NCBI GenBank assembly: GCA_003557805.1
Contig: PWNY01000137.1
Location: 1-7,899 of the forward strand
Source of the DNA: Bacteroidales bacterium
GTDB lineage: Bacteria; Bacteroidota; Bacteroidia; Bacteroidales; UBA7960
Reading direction: 5' to 3'
DNA length: 7,899 nucleotides
Position 1 is the first letter of the stretch. Every line of letters begins with the position of its first letter. Below the pieces are notes generated by a model that was given only the letters and a program-made list of their open reading frames with translations, was not told the DNA's origin and ran no database searches. A program made the position numbers and the translations under genes. Below are positions 1 to 6,529 of the stretch, one piece after another.

Positions 1-1
1 A

Positions 2-289
2 CTGCTTATTTACGAGGAGAATGGTATTACCAGGAAGCCCGAAAGAACAGATATCAACATCTGCTCCATTACCGCTTATGAAGAGTCGGTTAGGATGAAC
101 AACACAAAGGTGTTCAATATGATAGTTATAGGTGGTTACCTGAAGGTTAGACCCATACTGGAACTTGAGAACGTGATCAAGGGCCTTGAAAAGGTGCTCC
201 CTGAGCGCTACCACCACCTTATACCCCTGAACGAGAATGCAATTCAGAAAGGGATGGAAATAATCAAGGAGCGCCACAGCCTTAACTAG
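2..289 (+). CDS. korC: 2-oxoacid:ferredoxin oxidoreductase, gamma subunit (KorC-like), 3' end only
   Basis: This is the C-terminal 95 residues of a gamma subunit of the 2-oxoacid:ferredoxin oxidoreductase family (2-oxoglutarate or branched-chain 2-oxoacid type). The family oxidises 2-oxoacids with CoA to acyl-CoA and CO2 and reduces ferredoxin in the cytoplasm. The frame is open from base 2, so the ATG at 95 is an internal methionine and the true start lies upstream of the window. Recognisable family features are the NSKVFNM-like stretch (here NNTKVFNM), then a G-G-Y-L-K-V-R-P turn, and the terminal block with LEKVLPERYHHLIPLNE and an AI..GMEI ending. The gene normally sits last in an operon with ferredoxin-like, alpha and beta subunits, which would lie to the left. 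The substrate cannot be fixed from this fragment: 2-oxoglutarate, 2-oxoisovalerate and pyruvate enzymes share this tail. The family call is secure; the symbol is a best fit. Confidence 0.85.
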   Translation: MLIYEENGITRKPERTDINICSITAYEESVRMNNTKVFNMIVIGGYLKVRPILELENVIKGLEKVLPERYHHLIPLNENAIQKGMEIIKERHSLN

Positions 290-318
290 GCCCGCACTTT
301 TGATTTTACGGCGGAACA

Positions 319-756
319 ATGCTTCATATTCCCCTTACACTTATTGATATTGACCCGGGTGGTTGCCATCTTATGATGCATGCCCGGGTCAATGGTTTTA
401 AGGCCAACATTCTTATTGATACCGGTGCATCAATGAGCATTATGGACCTTTCGAGAATAGAAAAGTATATTGAAAACCCCGTGATAAGAAGGTTTGATAA
501 ATTCTTCACAGGCATGGGGGCAGGAAAGATTGAGGCATTTATGACCTCCCTGCCGGAAATCTCACTGGGCGGCCTCTGTTTAAGGGATAAAAGCATTGTG
601 CTGATAGATATGTCGGAAATCAACTCCTCTTTTGCGGTATATGACCTGCCCCGTATAGATATGGTAATGGGAGGTGACCTGTTGCTGGAACTTAATGCAG
701 TGGTGGATTACCCCGGCAGGTGCCTTATTCTGGGACCCGCAAATCAAAAACCATAA
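319..756 (+). CDS. Retropepsin-like (clan AA) aspartic protease, single domain, cytosolic
   Basis: This 145-aa protein is a small single-domain aspartic protease of the retropepsin-like fold. The catalytic motif D-T-G-A-S is at residues 34-38, preceded by a hydrophobic strand (ILI) and the typical turn VNGFKAN. The second hallmark, a hydrophobic-hydrophobic-G-G-D-L-L block followed by NAVVDYPGRCLIL, lies at about residues 117-137, as in bacterial 'aspartyl protease family' proteins. With only one DTG motif, the enzyme would have to dimerise to form an active site, as retropepsins do. There is no signal peptide or membrane segment, so it should be cytosolic. The start is well fixed: an in-frame stop lies at 301-303 and the ATG at 319 is the first start after it; the Shine-Dalgarno is weak. 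It begins 29 nt after korC, so co-transcription is likely. The substrate is unknown. Confidence 0.8.
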   Translation: MLHIPLTLIDIDPGGCHLMMHARVNGFKANILIDTGASMSIMDLSRIEKYIENPVIRRFDKFFTGMGAGKIEAFMTSLPEISLGGLCLRDKSIVLIDMSEINSSFAVYDLPRIDMVMGGDLLLELNAVVDYPGRCLILGPANQKP

Positions 757-854
757 CAAGCCTGAGGCCATCCATGTTGAATGCACTGTGGTTCACCCGG
801 ATATCTAATTAGGTTTTAATTGGTATTTATCTTTCCTTTGAAAAAAAAATCAAT

Positions 855-862
855 TAACTTTG
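855..862 (+). promoter_or_regulatory. Bacteroidota promoter -7 element (TAnnTTTG) for secDF
   Basis: TAACTTTG matches the Bacteroidota primary-sigma -7 consensus TAnnTTTG exactly, 49 nt before the secDF ATG, which would give a leader of roughly 40-45 nt. The only nearby TTTG (837-840) leaves a 14-nt gap, shorter than the usual spacing of about 20, so the -33 element is not convincingly present. The rest of the 757-911 gap is AT-rich with poly-A and poly-T runs and no good hairpin. Confidence 0.55.
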
Positions 863-911
863 CGGTCGTTTTTTTAACCAGATTGAAAATAAAACAATAA
901 AGTGCAACAAT

Positions 912-3900
912 ATGCAGAATAAAGGTTTGATAAGATTTTTCGCCATTGCCTTTGCATTGGTGTGTCTTTACCAGCTCTCCTTTACCTATTTTGCCAACAA
1001 GGTAGAGAGAGACGCAAAGAGCTATGCCCGAAGCGAGAGGTTCGTTCAACTGGCAAGGTCAATGTCAGGTGGCGATGAATTGCTCGAGATGTACCTGCTG
1101 GACTCAATAGCGAATGTAGAGGAACAGTTCTATCTCGATTCGATGATGAACCAGCCGGTTTACAACCTGGGAATACGGCAGTACACTTTCCGCGAGACCA
1201 AGGAAAGGGAGCTGAACCTCGGGCTGGACCTCAGGGGAGGTATGAACGTCACCCTGGAAATATCCGTACCCGCCATTGTTAGGGCACTGGCAGGCAACCC
1301 TTCAGATCAAACCTTTCAGTCTGCAATGGACAGGGCCCTGGAGATGCAGAGGACAAGCCGCGATGACTTCATTACACTTTTCGGCAGGGCATTTGAGGAG
1401 ATTGATCCCAATGCCAGCCTCGCCTACTTTTTCAGCACTCCCGAGATGCGTGACCGTATCACGGTAACCTCTTCAAATGATGAAGTGCTGAGGGTGCTTA
1501 GGAGAGAGGTTGACCAGGCCGTTGATCGATCGTTCCAGATACTTCGCACCAGGATCGACCGTTTTGGCGTTGCACAGCCGAATATCCAGCGTCTTGCCGC
1601 TACGGGAAGGATACTGATCGAGCTTCCGGGTATCAAGGAGCCTGAAAGGGTTCGCCGCCTGTTGCAGGGAACCGCAAAACTTGAGTTCTGGGAAACCCAT
1701 GAGTTTGCAGAGATTTATGAATACTTCTGGGAGGCAAATGACAGGCTGGCAGAGATAAGGGCAGGATCGGATGATGCCATTGAAACCCTTGTTGACACTG
1801 AGGCCGAAGAGGCCGATGACCTTCTTGCCGAACTCGAACAGGTTGACGAGCTGGAATTAGATGACACCCTTAGTATTGAACAGATGCTTGGGGATGACTT
1901 TGATGACCTTGAGGAGTTTCAGGATTTTGCAAGGGATAACCCACTGTTTGCATACCTGACACCCAACTTTATACAGGACCAGACCGGCAGCATGCGCCCG
2001 GGACAGGGACCTGTCGTGGGATATGCCGCGGTGCAGGACACCGCCAGGGTAAACAACATGCTAAAAAATCCGCAGATACAGAATATATTCCCAAGGAACC
2101 TGAAACTTTACTGGAATGTAAAACCACTTAGGGGTACCGATAACCTGCATGAGCTTGTTGCCATCAGGGAGACAACCCGTGACGGTTCGGCCCCGCTTAC
2201 AGGAGAGGTTATAACTGATGCACGCCAGGATTTCAGCGCTACAGGACAGGTTGAGATCAATATGTCAATGAATAGCGAAGGTGCCAGGGTATGGCGCCGT
2301 TTGACTGCTGATAATATCGGAAGGTCGATAGCCATAGTGCTGGATGATTATGTCTATTCATTCCCTACTGTACAGTCAGAGATTGCCGGCGGAAGATCAC
2401 AGATCTCCGGCCAGTTTTCCATACAGGAGGCACAGGACCTGGCAAACATCCTCAGGGCCGGTTCCCTTCCTGCTCCTGCACGCATAGTGGAGGAGGCAGT
2501 TGTAGGGCCATCGCTTGGACGTGAGGCGATCAATGCCGGCTTTTCATCCTTTTTTATTGCTTTTATCGTGGTGCTTATATATATGGGGTTCTATTATTCA
2601 AGGGCCGGTCTGGTCGCAGACCTCGCGCTTGTTGCGAACATCTTCTTTATACTTGGTGTGCTTGCCTCACTCGGGGCCGTGCTTACCCTGCCGGGTATTG
2701 CCGGTATAGTTCTTACCCTGGGTATGGCCGTTGACGCCAATGTTATCATATATGAGAGGATACTGGAGGAGATAAGGTCAGGCAAGGGCCTCAGGCTGGC
2801 AGTCTCTGACGGTTACAAGAACGCCTATTCAGCTATTGTGGACGGTAACATAACAACCCTGCTTACTGGTGTGGTACTTTATATATTTGGTTCAGGACCG
2901 GTTCAGGGTTTTGCAACCACTCTTATAATTGGTATAATCTGCTCGCTGTTCACGGCTATATTCCTCTCAAGGCTTATCTTCTCAAGATGGCTTGACAGGA
3001 ATGTCAGCTTCAATTTCCATACCAGGGTTACCAAGGACTTCCTTACTAAGGTGAACTTCGACTTTCTGGGTGTCAGGAAGCGTTTCTATATAGTATCCGC
3101 AATCGTTATAATCGTGGGTCTTGGTTCCTTTGCGGTAAGGGGCCTTAGCTACGGTATTGACTTTTCAGGCGGCCGCTCCTATGTGGTTCGCTTTGACAAT
3201 GACATAAATACCGTCGATATGAGGGCCGCTCTTTTGGAAGAGCTTGAAGAGCCTGCAGAGGTGATTACCTTCGGGCCGTCAAACCAGGTCAGGATCACGA
3301 CCAGCTTTATGATCGAGGATGACTCAGAAGAGGCGGATCTTGTTGCTGAAAGAAGGATCTATGAGGCAATACAGGGATTTTTCAACGATCCGGTAACATT
3401 TGAGGAGTTTACCTCTGATGATGATGACAAGGTAATAGGCCGCTTAAGCTCCCAGAAGGTGGGGCCTGCTGTTGCAAGGGATATCAGGGTCGGTGCAGTT
3501 ATAAGTATTACAATAGCCCTGGTGATCATATTCGGTTATATCGCCACAAGGTTCAAACGCTGGCAGTTCGGGCTGGGCAGTCTCACCACGCTGTTGCATG
3601 ACTCCATAATCGTTGTGTCTCTGTTCTCTATATTCTATAATGTAGTACCATGGACAATGGAGATCGACCAGGCATTCATTGCCGCAATACTCACGATTAT
3701 AGGTTATTCGGTGAACGATACCGTGGTTATATTTGACCGTATCAGGGAGAACATGAACCTATACCCGAAAAGGGAGCTCAGGGTAAATATTAACAATGCG
3801 CTAAATGCTACCCTGTCGCGTACCTTCAATACCTCGGGTACCACAATTGCGGTGTTGCTGATCATATTCCTCTTTGGCGGCGAGGTAATACGGGGATTTG

Positions 3901-4016
3901 CCTTCGCACTGATGATAGGGGTTGCAGTGGGTACCTACTCGTCCCTGTTCAATGCCGCACCGGTGGCATATGACCTGCTTACAATGAAGGACAGGAAAAA
4001 CAAAAAAAGGAAATAG
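912..4016 (+). CDS. secDF: Protein translocase subunit SecDF (fused SecD-SecF)
   Basis: SecDF is an inner-membrane RND-type accessory of the SecYEG translocon that uses the proton gradient to complete export of unfolded proteins. The 1034-aa product is a natural SecD-SecF fusion, of the length usual in Bacteroidota. The SecD half has TM1 at about 7-27, motif LNLGLDLRGG (101-110), a large periplasmic domain, then five membrane segments between about 541 and 691 with GMAVDANVIIYERI (604-617). The SecF half starts with TM7 (about 723-742), motif GIDFSGG (748-754), a smaller periplasmic domain, then five segments from about 859 to 1022 with GYSVNDTVVIFDRIREN (931-947) and SRTFNTSGTT. Asp608 and Asp936 lie in the two motifs that carry the essential membrane aspartates of the family. 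A strongly acidic stretch (about 281-343) interrupts the first periplasmic domain. The C-terminus is lysine-rich. The ATG is preceded by A-rich sequence without a Shine-Dalgarno, and residues MQNKG fit the usual N-terminus of the phylum. No frameshift is seen. Confidence 0.97.
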   Translation: MQNKGLIRFFAIAFALVCLYQLSFTYFANKVERDAKSYARSERFVQLARSMSGGDELLEMYLLDSIANVEEQFYLDSMMNQPVYNLGIRQYTFRETKERELNLGLDLRGGMNVTLEISVPAIVRALAGNPSDQTFQSAMDRALEMQRTSRDDFITLFGRAFEEIDPNASLAYFFSTPEMRDRITVTSSNDEVLRVLRREVDQAVDRSFQILRTRIDRFGVAQPNIQRLAATGRILIELPGIKEPERVRRLLQGTAKLEFWETHEFAEIYEYFWEANDRLAEIRAGSDDAIETLVDTEAEEADDLLAELEQVDELELDDTLSIEQMLGDDFDDLEEFQDFARDNPLFAYLTPNFIQDQTGSMRPGQGPVVGYAAVQDTARVNNMLKNPQIQNIFPRNLKLYWNVKPLRGTDNLHELVAIRETTRDGSAPLTGEVITDARQDFSATGQVEINMSMNSEGARVWRRLTADNIGRSIAIVLDDYVYSFPTVQSEIAGGRSQISGQFSIQEAQDLANILRAGSLPAPARIVEEAVVGPSLGREAINAGFSSFFIAFIVVLIYMGFYYSRAGLVADLALVANIFFILGVLASLGAVLTLPGIAGIVLTLGMAVDANVIIYERILEEIRSGKGLRLAVSDGYKNAYSAIVDGNITTLLTGVVLYIFGSGPVQGFATTLIIGIICSLFTAIFLSRLIFSRWLDRNVSFNFHTRVTKDFLTKVNFDFLGVRKRFYIVSAIVIIVGLGSFAVRGLSYGIDFSGGRSYVVRFDNDINTVDMRAALLEELEEPAEVITFGPSNQVRITTSFMIEDDSEEADLVAERRIYEAIQGFFNDPVTFEEFTSDDDDKVIGRLSSQKVGPAVARDIRVGAVISITIALVIIFGYIATRFKRWQFGLGSLTTLLHDSIIVVSLFSIFYNVVPWTMEIDQAFIAAILTIIGYSVNDTVVIFDRIRENMNLYPKRELRVNINNALNATLSRTFNTSGTTIAVLLIIFLFGGEVIRGFAFALMIGVAVGTYSSLFNAAPVAYDLLTMKDRKNKKRK

Positions 4017-4026
4017 AAATACACAT

Positions 4027-4050
4027 TGATGCGGCCCCCGGGCCGCATCA
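4027..4050 (+). terminator. GC-rich hairpin just after secDF (possible terminator or processing site)
   Basis: An 11-bp perfect inverted repeat (TGATGCGGCCC at 4027-4037, GGGCCGCATCA at 4040-4050) begins 11 nt after the secDF stop. Only two bases separate the arms, so in RNA the inner pair or pairs must open to form a loop. The stem is very stable, but the sequence that follows (gttctataga) has no T tract, so intrinsic termination would be weak. It could instead protect the secDF mRNA 3' end or partly separate secDF from the peptidase gene. Confidence 0.5.
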
Positions 4051-4102
4051 GTTCTATAGAGGCCTTATTACAAAAATCTTACAGTTGTATAAACAAAACA
4101 CA

Positions 4103-4109
4103 AAGGAGG
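4103..4109 (+). promoter_or_regulatory. Strong Shine-Dalgarno that sets the start of the M28 peptidase
   Basis: AAGGAGG lies 8 nt before the ATG at 4118, which is ideal spacing. The frame is also open back to a TTG at 4085, but that codon has no ribosome site and would put 11 charged or polar residues ahead of a clean lipoprotein signal peptide. The site therefore supports 4118 as the real start. Confidence 0.8.
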
Positions 4110-4117
4110 ACAATATC

Positions 4118-5782
4118 ATGCTTAAAGGTTCAAGGAATTTGTTAAGCAGGCTGTTTACGGCTGCTTTTATTGCAGCATTCATGCTTAATGCCTGCGCACC
4201 AGATCAAACCCCAGATATTCCTGTCTTTTGCGAGAATTTCCGTACCCATGTGGAAACACTTGCTTCTGACGATATGGAGGGCCGCGCTCCCGCAACACCA
4301 GGCGGAGAAAAGGCAAAGGAGTATATAAAGGCCGAGTTTATGCGGATTGGTCTAAAGCCAGCCAATGGGGACAGCTACCTCCAGCCGGTTTCCCTGGTGG
4401 AAATTACCGGTTATGACTTTTCTGACCTGGTGGTCAGCGGGAACGGACAGGAGTTGTCGTTTGAGTATTTAAATGATATGGTAGTCGGGACTAACCTCCT
4501 GCAGGATCGTTCGGAACTATCCGGAAGTGAGCTGGTTTTTGCCGGCTACGGGATAGTTGCACCCGAGTATGGCTGGAACGACTATGCAGGAATTGATGTG
4601 GAGGGAAAGACAGTTGTTGTTCTGGTCAATGATCCGGGATTTGTCACAGGTGATGAGGATATGTTCGGCGGGCGCGCAATGACATACTACGGACGCTGGA
4701 CTTACAAATTTGAAGAAGCTGCACGGCAGGGAGCAGCAGGTGCACTGATAATCCACCAGACCGAACCTGCCAGCTATGGATGGGACGTAGTCCGGAACTC
4801 CTGGTCAGGTACGCAATATGGTATAGGAGAGGATACCGGCGAACCACACCTGGAAGCAGAGGGCTGGATACAGCTGGACGCTGCAAGGGAGATTTTCGGG
4901 CTTGCTGACCTCGACCTTGATGAAATGCTTGACATGGCAGCAAGGCCAGGTTTTGAGCCTGTCGAACTGGGGCTTTTTGCAAGTGTTGATTTCAACAATG
5001 AGTTCCAGTATTCTGAGTGCCACAATGTTATTGGATATATCGAAGGAGCTGAGTATCCTGATGAGACCATAGTATATATGGCACACTGGGACCACCTAGG
5101 AATGGTTGAAACCGAAGATGGAGTTGAGATCTATAACGGAGCTGTTGACAACGCCACTGGAGTTGGCGCAGTTATCTCAATTGCTGAACGTTTCATGTCT
5201 GAAGGGGAAATGCCTTCCCGCTCGGTTGTATTTATGGCTGTTACAGCAGAGGAGTCAGGCCTGCTAGGTTCATCCTATTATGCTGATAACCCGATTTTCC
5301 CGCTTGAAACAACAGTTGGCGGGATCAACATTGATGCACTCAATGTTTACGGGCCGACCTGGGATGTTTCAGTAGTTGGATACGGTAACTCAGAACTTGA
5401 AGAATACCTGGCCAGGTATGCAGCCGAACAGGACCGTTACCTCACTCCCGAGCCCACTCCCGAGGCCGGTTATTTTTACCGTTCAGATCATATTAGCCTT
5501 GCAAGGAAGGGGGTTCCGATGATATATGCCCAGGGCGGCAATGACTATATCGGCAGGGATGAGGAATATGCAAAAATGGTAGCTGAGGATATGGCTGCCA
5601 GGTACCATGCTCCTACAGATGTTATACATGACCTGTGGGTCTGGGATGGAATGCACCAGGATATATGGTTATACTACTATATTGGTTATGAACTTGCAAA
5701 CAGTGATGACTTTCCTAACTGGTACGAAGGAAATGAGTTCAGGGAGATACGTGACCGCACTTCTGATCTGAGAGGCAGGTAG
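4118..5782 (+). CDS. Secreted M28-family zinc metallopeptidase, lipoprotein, with PA domain
   Basis: The 554-aa product is an exported lipoprotein aminopeptidase-like enzyme of family M28. The N-terminus has a positive start (MLKGSRNLLSR), a hydrophobic core and a lipobox L-N-A-C, giving lipidated Cys26. A PA-type insert domain lies at about residues 130-265, including VFAGYGIVAPEYGWNDYAG and EGKTVVVLVNDPGF. The peptidase core follows from about 300. The expected two-zinc ligand set is complete: His323 (in AHWDHLG), Asp344 (in VDNATG), Glu379 (in TAEE, next to candidate catalytic Glu378), Asp406 (in INIDALN) and His458 (in YRSDHI). The C-terminal YHAPTD motif is also typical. It probably trims peptides from the N-terminus at the cell surface or in the periplasm; its specificity cannot be read from sequence. 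It starts 101 nt after secDF with no TAnnTTTG element between them, so some read-through from secDF is plausible. It ends at a strong terminator. Confidence 0.93.
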   Translation: MLKGSRNLLSRLFTAAFIAAFMLNACAPDQTPDIPVFCENFRTHVETLASDDMEGRAPATPGGEKAKEYIKAEFMRIGLKPANGDSYLQPVSLVEITGYDFSDLVVSGNGQELSFEYLNDMVVGTNLLQDRSELSGSELVFAGYGIVAPEYGWNDYAGIDVEGKTVVVLVNDPGFVTGDEDMFGGRAMTYYGRWTYKFEEAARQGAAGALIIHQTEPASYGWDVVRNSWSGTQYGIGEDTGEPHLEAEGWIQLDAAREIFGLADLDLDEMLDMAARPGFEPVELGLFASVDFNNEFQYSECHNVIGYIEGAEYPDETIVYMAHWDHLGMVETEDGVEIYNGAVDNATGVGAVISIAERFMSEGEMPSRSVVFMAVTAEESGLLGSSYYADNPIFPLETTVGGINIDALNVYGPTWDVSVVGYGNSELEEYLARYAAEQDRYLTPEPTPEAGYFYRSDHISLARKGVPMIYAQGGNDYIGRDEEYAKMVAEDMAARYHAPTDVIHDLWVWDGMHQDIWLYYYIGYELANSDDFPNWYEGNEFREIRDRTSDLRGR

Positions 5783-5825
5783 TTAGCATCGCATTGCAAT
5801 AGTTAAGGGTATACCTAAAACATTC

Positions 5826-5859
5826 ACCCCGGTACGATTTTGTGCCGGGGTATTTTTTT
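5826..5859 (+). terminator. Rho-independent terminator after the M28 peptidase
   Basis: A 10-bp stem (ACCCCGGTAC at 5826-5835 with GTGCCGGGGT at 5842-5851, one G-T wobble pair) closes a 6-nt loop GATTTT and is followed by seven T residues (5853-5859). It lies 43 nt after the peptidase stop and separates that transcription unit from the redox operon. Confidence 0.92.
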
Positions 5860-5868
5860 GCTGCAACA

Positions 5869-5931
5869 AATTATTTAGTCTGGTTATAAATTACTGGCTT
5901 TCTGCTAAATAATTAAAGAAAAAATTATTTA
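5869..5931 (+). repeat. Three copies of a 9-bp AT motif as inverted repeats (candidate operator)
   Basis: AATTATTTA occurs at 5869-5877 and 5923-5931, with its exact reverse complement TAAATAATT at 5906-5914. The first and second copies extend to a 10-bp perfect inverted repeat (5869-5878 with 5905-5914, 26-nt spacer). The second and third form a 9-8-9 dyad centred near 5918.5. That dyad lies about 40 nt ahead of the transcription start expected from the TAnnTTTG element at 5948, a position where activators or repressors often bind. The local sequence is very AT-rich, so chance matches are a real possibility. No known regulator consensus (FNR/CRP-type TTGAT or TGTGA half-sites, Rex TTGTGA) is seen. 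Confidence 0.35.
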
Positions 5932-5947
5932 ATTAAAAAGCTCTTGT

Positions 5948-5955
5948 TATTTTTG
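5948..5955 (+). promoter_or_regulatory. Bacteroidota promoter -7 element (TAnnTTTG) for the redox operon
   Basis: TATTTTTG matches TAnnTTTG exactly, 54 nt before the ATG at 6010 and just after the upstream terminator, so it is well placed to start the operon. No TTG is found at the usual -33 distance; that region is occupied by the third AATTATTTA copy. This would suit a promoter that depends on an activator, though that is inference. Confidence 0.5.
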
Positions 5956-6009
5956 TTCCGAAAAACTGATTTTCAATCATAATAACCATTTAATCAGAAA
6001 GGGATCAAT

Positions 6010-6477
6010 ATGACTAGAATTGAAGAACTGGTAAAAGAGCAGGCCGAAAAGCATGGCCGCCAGCGCACGAGTTTGATGCCGATACTTCAGGCAGTGGTGA
6101 GTTCTGAGCGTTATCTTTCAGAAGATGCCATGGTGGCGATCGCAAACGAACTCGACCTGAGCACTGCTGATGTTTACGGCACTGCATCTTTTTATACGTT
6201 TTTGGACACTGTCCCGCGCGGGAAGTACATTATCCGGGTTTGCAAAACCATTACCTGCCACATGAAGGGTAAGGACGAGATCATCAAGACCATTTCAGAC
6301 ATGCTGAAGATAAAGCTTGGTGAGACCACAAATGATCGTAAGTTCAGCCTTCTGCAGGCTAACTGCCTTGGGTGGTGCCATAAGGGCCCCGTCATGCTTA
6401 TAAATGATGAGGTATATCCAGAGGTAACCCCGGAAAAGGTAACCGAGATCATTGGAAAATACCTTAAAAAGAGCTGA
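6010..6477 (+). CDS. nuoE: NuoE/HydC-like [2Fe-2S] thioredoxin-fold subunit of an NAD(P)H-linked redox enzyme
   Basis: The 155-aa product belongs to the NuoE (24-kDa complex I subunit)/HydC family, which carries one [2Fe-2S] cluster in a thioredoxin-like fold and sits against the NuoF flavoprotein. The helical N-terminal part (RTSLMPILQAVVSSERYLSEDA, then VYGTASFYTF) is typical. Cluster ligands follow the family spacing C-x4-C (Cys78, Cys83) and C-x3-C (Cys119, Cys123), the second pair in the motif NCLGWCHKGP. The protein is soluble with no signal peptide. AAAGGG at 5998-6003 serves as ribosome site 6 nt before the ATG. It is first in an operon with a NuoF-like gene 52 nt downstream. Bacteroidota complex I usually lacks NuoE, NuoF and NuoG, so this gene more likely serves a soluble enzyme such as an NAD-linked [FeFe]-hydrogenase (where it would be hydC or hndA) or formate dehydrogenase. 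Confidence 0.9.
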   Translation: MTRIEELVKEQAEKHGRQRTSLMPILQAVVSSERYLSEDAMVAIANELDLSTADVYGTASFYTFLDTVPRGKYIIRVCKTITCHMKGKDEIIKTISDMLKIKLGETTNDRKFSLLQANCLGWCHKGPVMLINDEVYPEVTPEKVTEIIGKYLKKS

Positions 6478-6529
6478 GGCAGAAGAGAAAGTGTTTTGTA
6501 AAACGAAAAAATGCAAATAGACAATCATT

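Noticed and set aside
95..289. A stand-alone 64-aa gene starting at the ATG at 95
   Set aside because: The frame is open back to base 2 and the upstream residues continue the KorC family sequence, so this is the tail of a longer gene.
837..840. TTTG as the -33 element for the secDF promoter
   Set aside because: It is only 14 nt from the TAnnTTTG element, well short of the usual spacing of about 20.
863..882. Poly-T run with short flanking GGT/ACC as a terminator after the aspartic protease
   Set aside because: The possible stem is only about three base pairs and the run lies downstream of the secDF -7 element, where a terminator would be counterproductive.
3414..3431. DDDDK enterokinase-like motif in the SecF periplasmic domain
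   Set aside because: A chance run in an acidic loop; it has no expected meaning in a bacterial translocase.
4085..4117. TTG start for the M28 peptidase, adding 11 residues
   Set aside because: The AAGGAGG site and the clean lipoprotein signal peptide both point to the ATG at 4118; the TTG has no ribosome site.
4517..5095. Several overlapping minus-strand open frames across the M28 gene (also others across secDF and the nuoF-like gene)
   Set aside because: They are shadows of strongly supported plus-strand genes, have no ribosome sites or recognisable domains, and show low-complexity Ser/Pro/Arg-rich composition.
5860..6009. Riboswitch or small RNA in the gap before the redox operon
   Set aside because: The region is almost pure A/T with no GC-stabilised stems beyond the upstream terminator; the inverted repeats fit a DNA-binding site better.
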